DNA of 13,204 bases from Planctomycetes bacterium SM23_32 (GCA_001303885.1 LJUE01000132.1:1-13204); one strand, 5' to 3'; shown: positions 1-8,470, counted from the first letter of the stretch. Notes: generated by a model not told the origin, from the sequence alone. Numbers and translations are program-made.

Positions 1-1419
1 CACATCCCCCTGGCCGTGCTGCGCGACCTGCCGACGCGACTGCGCCAGGCCGACTGGCGGCCCGAGGCAGCCCTCTCGGTCGAGCCGTGGGGCATGCGCG
101 TGCTCCACGTGGGGCCGCGCACGCACACGCCGTGCTGCATGGTGGCCGTGGACATCGGCACCACGGCCATCAAGGCGCGACTCCTGGCGCCCGAGGCCGC
201 CTGCGTGGCTTCGTGCTATAACTCGCAGGTCATGTTCGGGCCGGACGTGATCACCCGCATCATGCACTGCCAGCGCGGCGAGCAGAAGGGCTGCCGCGAG
301 CTTCAGGACGCCGTGGTCGGCGACATCAACCGCCTCGTCGCCGCGCTGCTGGAGGACGGCGGCCGGGGGCGCGACGAGGTCTGGGGCATGGTGGTGAGCG
401 GCAACACCACCATGATGCACCTTTTCCTGGGGCTTGAGCCGGCGTGGATACGGCGCGACCCCTACGTGGGGTGCGCCTACGGCCTGCCGCCCGTGCGACC
501 CGAGGACGTGGGCGTGGACATCCACCCCGCAGGGCGCGTCTTCTGCCTGCCCTCGGTGGCGTCGTTCGTCGGCGCGGACATCACCGCCGGCGTGCTCGCC
601 AGCGGTCTGGCTGAATGCGAGCGCCCGGCGGCGTTGATTGACCTGGGCACCAACGGCGAGATCGTCATCGGCTGCCGCGAGTTCCTGGTCTGCTGCAGCG
701 CCTCGGCGGGGCCGGCCTTCGAGGGCGCCGGCAGCGCCTCCGGCACGCGCGCCCGCGACGGCGCCGTGGACTCCGTGTGGAGCGCGGACGGCGTCCGATG
801 GCGGACCATCGGCGACGCGCCGCCCCTCGGCATATGCGGCACGGGCTACATAGACCTGTTGGCGACGCTGCTGGCTGAAGGCGCGATGGACAAGACCGGC
901 CGCTTCGTGTCGGACGCGCCCGGCGTGGCGGAGGCGGGGGGCGAACTGCAATACGTCCTAGTGCCGGCGGCCGAGGCAGCCACCAACGCCGACATCGTCC
1001 TCACCCAGGCCGACGTGACGAACCTGATCAGGGCCAAGGGCGCCATCTACGCGGCCGGCTGCGTGCTGCTTCAGAGCCTGGGGCTGAGCTGGACGGAGAT
1101 GGACGCCATCATGCTGGCCGGCGGGTTCGGCGAGAGCCTGGACAAGGACAACGCCGTGGCGATTGGCCTGCTGCCGGACGTGCCCCGCGACAGGATCGAG
1201 TTCGTCGGCAACACCTCGCTGCGAGGCGCCGTCATGGTGGCAGAGAGCGCCGAAAACCACTGGAAAGCCCGGCAGGCCGCCGCTAAGATGACCTACTTTG
1301 AGCTGTCCACGCACCCCGACTTCATGGACCAGTTCGTCTCGGCCTGCTTCCTGCCGCACACGGACGCCGAGAGGTTCCCGTCCGTGCAGCCGGGGGGAGA
1401 TCAGGTCGAGCACCAGTGA
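1..1419 (+). CDS. acsV: RACo-type corrinoid protein reductive activator, ASKHA ATPase (5' truncated)
   Basis: ATP-dependent activator that returns the inactive Co(II) form of the corrinoid/iron-sulfur protein to Co(I). The frame is open from base 1, and the leading residues (HIPLAVLRDLP) look like the linker of this family, so the gene begins upstream. The GTG at 16 is internal, not a start. About 472 residues are visible. The family is usually around 600-650, so the N-terminal [2Fe-2S] ferredoxin domain is missing from view. ASKHA motifs are visible in order: VDIGTT (phosphate-1, about nt 148), SGNTTMMH (about 400), IDLGTNGE (phosphate-2, about 640), the ASAGPAFEGAG stretch (about 700), AGGFGES (adenosine motif, about 1120) and GNTSLRGA near the end. 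It sits 36 bp upstream of acsD, the usual neighbourhood for CoFeSP activators. Paralogous activators of methylamine or methoxy corrinoid systems share this fold, but the acsD-acsE context favours CoFeSP. The symbol follows the clostridial name and is less certain than the family. Confidence 0.9.
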   Translation, partial: HIPLAVLRDLPTRLRQADWRPEAALSVEPWGMRVLHVGPRTHTPCCMVAVDIGTTAIKARLLAPEAACVASCYNSQVMFGPDVITRIMHCQRGEQKGCRELQDAVVGDINRLVAALLEDGGRGRDEVWGMVVSGNTTMMHLFLGLEPAWIRRDPYVGCAYGLPPVRPEDVGVDIHPAGRVFCLPSVASFVGADITAGVLASGLAECERPAALIDLGTNGEIVIGCREFLVCCSASAGPAFEGAGSASGTRARDGAVDSVWSADGVRWRTIGDAPPLGICGTGYIDLLATLLAEGAMDKTGRFVSDAPGVAEAGGELQYVLVPAAEAATNADIVLTQADVTNLIRAKGAIYAAGCVLLQSLGLSWTEMDAIMLAGGFGESLDKDNAVAIGLLPDVPRDRIEFVGNTSLRGAVMVAESAENHWKARQAAAKMTYFELSTHPDFMDQFVSACFLPHTDAERFPSVQPGGDQVEHQ

Positions 1420-1455
1420 GAACATGAGCGCGAGCAGACAGGGAAGGAGCAGCGA

Positions 1456-2433
1456 ATGCCGGTGCCCGACGTGAAGGAACGATACAGCGGATCCGTCAAC
1501 CAGGTGACCATCGGGGCCACTGCCGAACAGGGCGGATCGCGCACCAGCACGGTGACCATCGGCGGGGAGACCGGCCTGCCGATGCTCAGCTTCGAGGCCG
1601 ATTACCCCCATCCACCGGCATTCGCGCTGGAGGTCAACACGGCGGGCGCGGACGACTGGCACGGCGAGGTCCGCAAGCACGTGAGCGACGTGGCGGATGA
1701 CGTCGAGAAGTGGGCCGCCCAGTGCGAGGAGTGGGGTGCGGACCTCGTCATGCTGGACCTGACGGCGGCCCACCCCGACCGCGGGAGCCGCAGCCCCCAG
1801 GAGTGCGCCGACGACGTCAAGCGCGTGCTCGGCGCCACGGGGCTGCCGCTGATCGTGTGGGGCACGGACGTCAACGACGTGGACAACAACGTGCTGCCCA
1901 AGTGCACCCAGGCGGCGGCCGGCGAGAACTGCCTGTTCGGCACGGCCAAAGACGACAACTACCGCACCCTGGCCGCCAGTTGCCTGGCCGACTCGCACAA
2001 GATCATCGCCGAGGCGCCGTCGGACATCAACCTCTCCAAGCAGCTGCACATCCTGCTGCGGGACGTGGGCGTGGGCCTGAAGGACATCGTGATGCACCCG
2101 ACCTGCGGCGCGCTCGGCTTCGGCATGGTCTACATCTACACGACCATCGAACGCGGCCGCGTAGCGGCCCTCAGCGGCGACGCCCTGATGCAGACGCCCG
2201 TGGTGGTGAACCTGGGCAAGGAGATCGGCCGCGTCAAGGAGGCCGTTTCGCCGGCGGACGAGAACCCCCAGTGGGGCGACCTGGCCGCGAGGGCGCTCCT
2301 GTGGGAGGCTGCCACCGCCATCTGCTACGTGCAGGCCGGCACCGAGCTGCTCATCATGCGCAACCCCGAGGCCCTGCAGCAGGCGAAGGCCGCCATCGAG
2401 AGGATATGGCCCCAGCCGGGCGCCGACTCCTGA
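1456..2433 (+). CDS. acsD: Acetyl-CoA decarbonylase/synthase delta subunit (CoFeSP small subunit)
   Basis: Small subunit of the heterodimeric corrinoid/iron-sulfur protein, which accepts the methyl group from methyl-H4folate on cobalt and delivers it to the acetyl-CoA synthase A cluster. The 325 residues match the usual length of AcsD/CdhD-type proteins (about 310-325). Recognisable stretches are the N-terminal VTIGATAEQGG and VTIGGETGLPMLSFE, then EVNTAGADDW, DLVMLDLTAAHPD, LPLIVWGTDVNDVDN, the segment from about nt 2086 (DIVMHPTCGALGFG), and the C-terminal AGTELLIMRNP. All fit the TIM-barrel fold of this family. The ATG at 1456 has a strong Shine-Dalgarno (GGAAGGAG, 1442-1449) six bases upstream. 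It lies between the activator gene and acsE. The large subunit (acsC), acsA and acsB are not in the window and may lie upstream. I see no anomalies. Confidence 0.95.
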   Translation: MPVPDVKERYSGSVNQVTIGATAEQGGSRTSTVTIGGETGLPMLSFEADYPHPPAFALEVNTAGADDWHGEVRKHVSDVADDVEKWAAQCEEWGADLVMLDLTAAHPDRGSRSPQECADDVKRVLGATGLPLIVWGTDVNDVDNNVLPKCTQAAAGENCLFGTAKDDNYRTLAASCLADSHKIIAEAPSDINLSKQLHILLRDVGVGLKDIVMHPTCGALGFGMVYIYTTIERGRVAALSGDALMQTPVVVNLGKEIGRVKEAVSPADENPQWGDLAARALLWEAATAICYVQAGTELLIMRNPEALQQAKAAIERIWPQPGADS

Positions 2434-2460
2434 AGACAGATTGCTGAAAGGGGGACTCCG

Positions 2461-3252
2461 ATGTTCGTCATCGGCGAACGCATCAACGGGATGTTCACGG
2501 AGGTCAGGAAGGCCGTCGAATCGCGAGACAAGGGCGCCATCCAAAGGCTGGCGCAGCGGCAGCTCGCGGCCGGAGCGGACGCCCTGGACGTGAACGTGGG
2601 GCCCACCCGCGGCAAGGCCGTGGACAACATGCTCTGGCTGATCGAGGCCGTCCAAGAGGTCACCCACGCGCCGATCTGCGTGGACACGCCCAAGTTCGAC
2701 GTGATGGAGGCGGCCGTTCGGGCATGCCGGAACCCCACGATCATGAACTCCACCAAGGCCAGTCCCGCGGAGCTGGACCGGTTCGTGCCGCTCGCCGTGG
2801 AGACCGGGTGCCGCCTGATCGCCCTGACCATTGACGAGACGGGCGTGCCCCGGGACGTGGACGGCCGCGTGACGATGGGCGCCACCATCGTGACGAAGGC
2901 CATGGAGCACGGGCTGGCGATGACGGACCTCTTCATAGACCCCGTCATCCTGCCGGTGAACGTGGCCCCGAAGCAGCCGGCTGCCGTCATGGGCGCCATC
3001 AACCAGCTCAAGCTCATCTCCGATCCGGCGCCGATGTTCGTGCTCGGCCTCTCCAACGTAAGCCAGAACTGCAAGGAGCGCTCGCTGCTTAGCCGCATCT
3101 ACTTGGCCATGTGCATCGGCGCCGGCCTGAATGCGGCCATTATGGACGCCCTGGACGAAGAGCTGATGCAGGCTGCCATCACGGCCGAGGTGCTGCTGGA
3201 GAAGCAGCTCTACTGCGACGACTACATCGCCGCCTACATGAGCAGCAGGTGA
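2461..3252 (+). CDS. acsE: 5-methyltetrahydrofolate:corrinoid/iron-sulfur protein methyltransferase
   Basis: MeTr transfers the N5-methyl group of methyl-H4folate to Co(I) of CoFeSP, joining the methyl branch to the carbonyl branch. The 263 residues equal the family length (about 262). It is a single pterin-binding TIM barrel opening with FVIGERINGMF. By my count Asp75 (CVDTP), Asn96 (IMNST), Asp160 (LFIDP) and Asn199 (GLSNVS) sit at the numbered positions I recall for the pterin and catalytic residues of Moorella MeTr, so the active site looks intact. The ATG at 2461 follows an AAAGGGGGA ribosome site at 2447-2455, 27 bp after acsD. Related barrels (MtrH, MetH pterin domain, dihydropteroate synthase) are less likely given length and context. 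Probably cotranscribed with acsD. Confidence 0.95.
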   Translation: MFVIGERINGMFTEVRKAVESRDKGAIQRLAQRQLAAGADALDVNVGPTRGKAVDNMLWLIEAVQEVTHAPICVDTPKFDVMEAAVRACRNPTIMNSTKASPAELDRFVPLAVETGCRLIALTIDETGVPRDVDGRVTMGATIVTKAMEHGLAMTDLFIDPVILPVNVAPKQPAAVMGAINQLKLISDPAPMFVLGLSNVSQNCKERSLLSRIYLAMCIGAGLNAAIMDALDEELMQAAITAEVLLEKQLYCDDYIAAYMSSR

Positions 3253-3289
3253 GCGGCGGCCGCCGGATCGGCCCCCGAGGAGGCGTCGC

Positions 3290-4102
3290 ATGCGGGTGCC
3301 GGAGCAGGACCACTACCAGATCGCGCGCGACAGGGCGCTCGAGAAGCTCCGACACGGCCTGGACGAGGAGCGGCTCGGCCTGCTCGGCGCCAGAATGGGC
3401 GAGGCGGCCGGACGACTCGTCCTGCCGGCCCTCTGCTGGGAGCTGCACGTCGGGACGGAGCCGTTCTCGATGACGCTCGGCCCGGAGGGCCGGGAGGTCT
3501 CAATCGTCTGGCAGATACTCGCGCTGGACTACCTGTCGGCCGAGAGGCCGGCGGCGCCGGCGGGCTTCCTTTCGTTTGCGGACTTCGCGCAGGGGCGCGG
3601 CTACCAGCCGGCGTTCGACAGCAGAGTCAACCGCAGGCTGAGCAGCACGGTGGGGCGGGAGCGCGAGCAGTTCGCGCGGGCCGTCCGCCGCCTGGGCGCC
3701 GAGCCCGGCGACGCCGACCCGATGCGGTGTATCTTTCGCTTCTTCCCGCTGCTGGAGTTCGAAGTGGTGCGCTACGACGGCGACAAGGACTTCCCGCCGT
3801 CCTGCAACGTGCTGCTGCCGGACAACCTGCTGAGCCTCTTTACCATGGAGGACGGCATAGTGGCGGCGGAGCGGCTGGTTGCCGCCCTGGAGGGCAAGAC
3901 GCCCGCCGCCACGTCGCCGCCACGGAGCAGCACGCCGGCAAGACCACCATTAGCGTGGGCCTCTACGGCGCCGCCGCCGAACGCGGCTACAGGGCCTGCT
4001 TCATCAAGCCCGTTGGGCAGCGCTACGTGCTGGAAGAAGGCGTGCAGGTGGACGAGGACGCCGTCCTGTTCAAGCGGGCGCTGGAGGCCGACGGCGAGCT
4101 GA
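3290..4102 (+). CDS. DUF3786 domain protein; 3' end disrupted
   Basis: The first 203 residues (to about nt 3898) match the DUF3786 family as I recall it: an N-terminal helix (DHYQIARDRALEKL), a beta-rich middle (LCWELHVGTEPFSMTLG), the LALDYLSAE stretch, SFADFAQGRGYQPAFDSRV, and a C-terminal FPPSCNVLLPDNLLSLFTMED. The family has no established biochemical function. It recurs beside CODH/ACS genes in anaerobes, and here it follows acsE by 37 bp with a good GAGGAGG site at 3277-3283 and ATG at 3290. Beyond residue 203 the frame loses protein character (Pro, Ser, Thr, Ala and Arg runs) and runs 200 bp over the next gene. The family's normal length is roughly 200 residues, so the true stop has probably been lost by an indel or deletion near the direct repeat at 3905-3924. 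No catalytic motif or membrane segment is evident; probably cytoplasmic. Confidence 0.8.
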   Translation: MRVPEQDHYQIARDRALEKLRHGLDEERLGLLGARMGEAAGRLVLPALCWELHVGTEPFSMTLGPEGREVSIVWQILALDYLSAERPAAPAGFLSFADFAQGRGYQPAFDSRVNRRLSSTVGREREQFARAVRRLGAEPGDADPMRCIFRFFPLLEFEVVRYDGDKDFPPSCNVLLPDNLLSLFTMEDGIVAAERLVAALEGKTPAATSPPRSSTPARPPLAWASTAPPPNAATGPASSSPLGSATCWKKACRWTRTPSCSSGRWRPTAS

Positions 4103-5034
4103 AGATGCTCAGCCCCGTGACCATCCCGCGCGGCCTCACCCAGGACTACGTCTTCCACCGCGACGCCGAGGCCATCCACAGGCCCATACGCGCAGCCGTT
4201 GCGAGCCTGGAGCCTGAACATGACCTGGCCATCATCGAGGGGACGGGGCACGCGGGGGTCGGGTCGGTGGTGGACTCCTCCAACGCCCAGGTGGCCAAGC
4301 TGCTCGGGGCGGCATGCGTTATCGTCTCCGGCGGGGGCGTCGGCCGGTGCATTGACGAGCTGGTGCTGAACCGGGCGCTCTTCGACCGAGAGGGCGTCCC
4401 CCTGGTCGGCGCCATCATCAACAAGGTGTATGAGGACAAGTACGACAGGGTGAGCGCCGCCGTGCGGCAGGGGCTCGCCAACGTGGGGATGCGATGCGTG
4501 GGCGTGGTCCCCTACCGCAAGGAGCTGATGTACCCCACCATGATCCAGCTCCAGGAAGAGTTCGGCCTGGAGGTCCTTTGCGGTGGCGCCTACCTGAGCA
4601 ACACGGTGCGGAACATCATCGTGGCGGCCATGACGCCGCAGAACATGATCAACTACCTGACCGAGGGCAGCCTGGTGGTGGTGCCGGGCGACCGGGTGGA
4701 TAACATCCTGGCCTCGATCAACGCGCACCTGATGACGGAGCGCGGCAGGGCGCCGCGCATTGCCGGGCTGCTGCTGACCGGCGGGTTCGTGCCGCACCTG
4801 AGCATCGTCAACATCCTGTGCGAGGTGGACGTGCCGGTGCTGCTGACCGACCACGACACGGCGAGCGCGGCCTTTGAGGTGCGCGGCCTGGTGCCCAAGA
4901 TCACTGCGCGCGACAGCGCCAAGATCGAGGTGGCGCAGCGGCTGGTGCGGGATTACGTTGACGTTGACGCCGTGTTCGGCGCCATCGGGCTGCCGCAGCG
5001 CCCCGACGGCGCCTGCGCAAGCGCGGACGGATGA
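3727..5034 (+). CDS. BioD-like P-loop ATPase with DRTGG domain; native start missing
   Basis: Genuine coding begins near nt 3904, where VAATEQHAGKTT forms the first beta strand and a P-loop (Lys of GKT near nt 3940). From there about 376 residues remain. The N-terminal half is a dethiobiotin-synthetase-like ATPase (AAA_26): KPVGQRY, IIEGTGHAGVGSVVDSSNAQVAKLLGA, IVSGGGVGRCIDE, GAIINKV. The C-terminal part from about nt 4640 is a DRTGG domain like the regulatory N-terminus of some phosphotransacetylases: GSLVVVPGDRVDNIL, LLLTGG, VPVLLTDHDTASAAFEV and DSAKIEVAQRLV. The 58 residues before 3904 in this frame are low-complexity read-through of the DUF3786 gene. The only start codon in that stretch is the GTG at 3727, too far upstream to be native. 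A lost start or a gene fusion broken by a small indel are the two readings. It is not biotin synthesis by context. Role unknown; perhaps nucleotide-dependent regulation or maturation around acetyl-CoA synthase. Confidence 0.75.
   Translation: MYLSLLPAAGVRSGALRRRQGLPAVLQRAAAGQPAEPLYHGGRHSGGGAAGCRPGGQDARRHVAATEQHAGKTTISVGLYGAAAERGYRACFIKPVGQRYVLEEGVQVDEDAVLFKRALEADGELKMLSPVTIPRGLTQDYVFHRDAEAIHRPIRAAVASLEPEHDLAIIEGTGHAGVGSVVDSSNAQVAKLLGAACVIVSGGGVGRCIDELVLNRALFDREGVPLVGAIINKVYEDKYDRVSAAVRQGLANVGMRCVGVVPYRKELMYPTMIQLQEEFGLEVLCGGAYLSNTVRNIIVAAMTPQNMINYLTEGSLVVVPGDRVDNILASINAHLMTERGRAPRIAGLLLTGGFVPHLSIVNILCEVDVPVLLTDHDTASAAFEVRGLVPKITARDSAKIEVAQRLVRDYVDVDAVFGAIGLPQRPDGACASADG
3905..3924 (+). repeat. 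11-bp-period direct repeat at the DUF3786/ATPase junction
   Basis: GCCGCCACG occurs at 3905-3913 and again at 3916-3924, separated by TC, giving a period of 11 bp. Because 11 is not a multiple of three, the two copies encode the same AAT tripeptide in the two different frames (frame 2 for DUF3786, frame 1 for the ATPase). Removing one 11-bp unit would place both proteins in one continuous frame. The repeat could be the footprint of slippage, of a deletion between short homologies, or of an assembly error. Confidence 0.8.
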
Positions 5035-5037
5035 GGG

Positions 5038-5421
5038 ATGGCCAAGGTCCTCTACGTGGACGCGGACCACGGGCGGACGCAGGTTGTCTGCGGGCTCTTC
5101 GCCGAGAGGGGCCACCTGGTCACCGCGGAGTCCTCGGCCGAGCGGGCCATGATGCGGGCTCAGGGCGACGCGACCTATCAGGCCGTGGTCGTGCACCTGA
5201 TCCTGCCCAGCATTGACGGGGCTGAGCTGTGCCGATGGCTGCAAAGATGGAGTTCCATGGCCGCCGTGCCACGCGTCGTCTTCACCAGTCCCGGAGTCCA
5301 GCTCCGGCTGAAGCTGGAGGAGCACCTGCCGCGCTGGCTTCCGGCCGACGTTTACATCCACGGGCTGGAGGACCCGGCGCGCCTCGTGGATGCCGTGGAA
5401 CGGATCCTGGAGCGCCCTTGA
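5038..5421 (+). CDS. Degenerate receiver (pseudo-response-regulator) domain protein
   Basis: A 127-residue stand-alone protein with the alternating beta-alpha layout of a CheY-type receiver. Visible elements are KVLYVDADHG with the acidic pair Asp8/Asp10, the beta-3 strand VVVHLILPSIDG, beta-4 VVFTS (Thr83/Ser84) and the alpha-5 region EDPARLVDAVERIL. The phosphoacceptor position (Asp in VLLDLMLPDMDG-type motifs) is His53, and the conserved beta-5 Lys is His108. Ordinary aspartyl phosphorylation is therefore unlikely. No output domain follows. ATG at 5038 starts three bases after the ATPase stop (TGA 5032-5034), so the two are probably translationally coupled. No strong Shine-Dalgarno is seen beyond GAGGG. 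It may act as a protein-interaction module for the upstream ATPase or the CoFeSP system; this is inference only. Confidence 0.75.
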   Translation: MAKVLYVDADHGRTQVVCGLFAERGHLVTAESSAERAMMRAQGDATYQAVVVHLILPSIDGAELCRWLQRWSSMAAVPRVVFTSPGVQLRLKLEEHLPRWLPADVYIHGLEDPARLVDAVERILERP

Positions 5422-5453
5422 GCGCCGGGACCCGCCCGGCGCGGCCCGGGCGG
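5422..5453 (+). promoter_or_regulatory. Two overlapping, mutually exclusive GC hairpins upstream of fhs
   Basis: Immediately after the receiver stop codon, GCGCCGGG (5422-5429) pairs perfectly with CCCGGCGC (5435-5442) across a 5-nt loop. CCGCCCGG (5432-5439) can instead pair with CCGGGCGG (5446-5453) across a 6-nt loop. The two 8-bp stems share 5435-5439, so only one can form. No U-tract follows, so neither is a standard intrinsic terminator. The arrangement could attenuate or stabilise the transcript between the acs genes and fhs, or be a chance product of very high GC. Confidence 0.4.
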
Positions 5454-5494
5454 CCGGACGACGCGGGGGATGCTTGCCTGACAGATGGCTACCG

Positions 5495-5502
5495 AAAGGA
5501 GG
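5495..5502 (+). promoter_or_regulatory. Consensus Shine-Dalgarno deciding the fhs start
   Basis: AAAGGAGG at 5495-5502 lies six bases before an in-frame TTG at 5509-5511. The upstream in-frame ATG at 5485 would put this ribosome site inside the coding sequence and has only a distant G-run at 5465-5469 ahead of it. The site therefore favours TTG 5509. Confidence 0.7.
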
Positions 5503-5508
5503 ACGGCC

Positions 5509-7197
<1,689 letters not shown>

Positions 7198-7223
7198 GGC
7201 GCGCGTCGGTCGGCCCGGACGAC

Positions 7224-7253
7224 TGGCAACGAGGGGGCTCTTCGCGCTACACT
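7224..7253 (+). promoter_or_regulatory. Weak candidate promoter upstream of bioY
   Basis: In the 114-bp gap after fhs, TACACT (7248-7253) is a 4/6 match to the -10 consensus. The only -35-like sequence near suitable spacing is poor (CTGGCA at 7223-7228, 19 bp away). The gap and the change of function suggest a separate transcription unit, but the signal itself is weak. No BirA-type palindrome is recognisable. Confidence 0.2.
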
Positions 7254-7311
7254 ACTGTGTGCGCGGAGCAGGCGCGTACCCGAGGCCAATCCCCAGCGGA
7301 GGTAGGAGCCG

Positions 7312-7950
7312 GTGAGCAGCATCGCTCAGGTCTGGCCCGCTTACACGCGGTGGCGGTCGAAGGCGTTCACCTGGCGGCGCGAGCTGCCGGCGGCCCGGAA
7401 GGTGGTCCTGGCCCTGGGCATGGCGGCGCTCACGGGCCTGAGCGCGCAGGTGCGGGTCCCCCTGGTGCCCGTGCCGATGACGGGTCAGACGTTCGCCGTG
7501 CTGTTGAGCGGCGTCCTGCTCGGCGGCACGTTCGGGGCGCTGAGCCAGGCGATCTACGTGGGGCTCGGCGCAGCCGGCCTTGCCTGGTTCTGTGGCGGCG
7601 CGGGCGGGATGGCCGTGATGCGGGGCGCGACCGCAGGCTACCTGGTGGGTTTCGTTGTGGCGGCGGCGCTGGTGGGCTACGTCACCGATCGCAGCGCCGC
7701 GGCGCGGCGATTCCTGCCGCAGTTCGCGCTGATGAGCTGCGGGGCTGGCGTCATACTGCTGTTCGGCTTCCTCAACCAGGTCTTCCTGCTGCACTGGAGT
7801 GTCTTCAGCGCGCTCTGGCATGGCGTGCTGAAGTTCGTGCTCCTCGACGTCGGCAAGGCGGCCGCTGCTGCCGCCATCGCCACGGCGTTGCTGCCGAAGA
7901 TGTCCGAGGAGGGCCGGGCGGATGGGGCGGAGGCCACCGGCGACGCTTAG
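7312..7950 (+). CDS. bioY: BioY family biotin transporter substrate-binding (S) component
   Basis: Integral membrane S component of an ECF-type biotin transporter. 212 residues, slightly longer than the usual 180-200 because of a charged N-terminal extension (about 28 residues) and a hydrophilic C-terminal tail. The diagnostic region is RVPLVPVPMTGQTFAVLLSGVLLGG (nt about 7450-7530), followed by GALSQAIYVGLGAAGLAWF and GATAGYLVGFVVAA, then several further hydrophobic segments, consistent with about six membrane helices. The start is GTG at 7312, preceded by GGAGG (7298-7302) and TAGGAG (7303-7308). No ecfA/ecfT genes are visible, so it either works alone or uses a shared energising module elsewhere. 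Biotin supply could serve carboxylases; a direct tie to the acs genes is not shown. Its 3' end overlaps the DUF1284 gene by 29 bp. Confidence 0.9.
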   Translation: MSSIAQVWPAYTRWRSKAFTWRRELPAARKVVLALGMAALTGLSAQVRVPLVPVPMTGQTFAVLLSGVLLGGTFGALSQAIYVGLGAAGLAWFCGGAGGMAVMRGATAGYLVGFVVAAALVGYVTDRSAAARRFLPQFALMSCGAGVILLFGFLNQVFLLHWSVFSALWHGVLKFVLLDVGKAAAAAAIATALLPKMSEEGRADGAEATGDA

Positions 7951-8470
7951 GATACGGCCTCACCACCTGCTGTGCATGTTCGGGTTCAGGGGGCTCGGCT
8001 ACGGCGAGGCCTTTGTGCGCAACATGGGCCGGGTCGTTGACCGGTTCTTCTCGGACGCCGGCGTCAGCGTCGAACTGGTGGAGGGCTGCGACGACGTCTG
8101 CTCGCCGTGCCCGCACCGGGCGGGGAACGAGTGCGGCGCCCCGGGCGACCGGCAGAGCGTCAGACAGCGCGACCGGGCCGTGCTTGAGCGGCTGGAGCTG
8201 CACACGGGCGAACGGCTGCCTTCGGAGCGGCTCATCCGGGTGATCCTGGAGCGCGTGCGTCCCGACCTCCTCGCTGGCATCTGCGAAGGCTGCCGGTGGC
8301 TGGCGATGGGATGCTGTGCGGAAGGTCTGCGCGCCCGGGGCCAGGCATCGCGCCCTACAACTGGCCGCCGTCCGCACGGCCGGCCGCGGTCACCAGGTCT
8401 CACAGAGCGAGCGGGAGAGGCACTATCCGATCGGGGCCGACGGGAACATGCTGGACAAGAGCCCGTCTAA
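7922..8470 (+). CDS. DUF1284 family cysteine-rich protein; 3' end probably frameshifted
   Basis: The start reads LRIRPHHLLCMFGFRGLGYGEAFVRNM, the hallmark of DUF1284, and Cys residues follow in DDVCSPCPH, NECGAPGD and ICEGCRWLAMGCC, suggesting a bound metal or Fe-S cluster. Function of the family is not established. ATG 7922 has an AGGAGGG site at 7907-7913 with 8-bp spacing and overlaps bioY by 29 bp, so translation is probably coupled. DUF1284 proteins are usually about 135-150 residues and end soon after the last Cys-rich segment. Here the frame continues to 182 with an Arg/Gly/Pro-rich tail. From about 8343 codon bias favours another frame: 36 of 44 third positions are G/C in frame 3 versus 21 of 41 in this frame. 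That frame ends at TAA 8475-8477 with a plausible tail (HYPIGADGNMLDKSPSND). A one-base expansion of GGGG at 8337-8340 would explain it. Confidence 0.75.
   Translation: MGRRPPATLRIRPHHLLCMFGFRGLGYGEAFVRNMGRVVDRFFSDAGVSVELVEGCDDVCSPCPHRAGNECGAPGDRQSVRQRDRAVLERLELHTGERLPSERLIRVILERVRPDLLAGICEGCRWLAMGCCAEGLRARGQASRPTTGRRPHGRPRSPGLTERAGEALSDRGRREHAGQEPV

Noticed and set aside
958..3291. Very long open frame on the - strand (777 codons), and similar long antisense frames at 3772-5361 and 5521-7011
   Set aside because: They lie opposite acsD, acsE, the ATPase and fhs, all with intact conserved motifs. Their translations are His/Val/Gly/Arg-rich with no recognisable domain. They arise from high GC3 on the coding strand.
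3893..3915. Programmed -1 ribosomal frameshift joining DUF3786 to the ATPase
   Set aside because: No X XXY YYZ slippery heptamer or clear downstream pseudoknot is visible. The direct repeat offers a simpler explanation.
4102..5034. bioD (dethiobiotin synthetase) in a biotin cluster with bioY
   Set aside because: The DRTGG domain, the extra length and the acs context do not fit BioD. bioY is 2.3 kb away beyond fhs, with no other biotin-synthesis gene.
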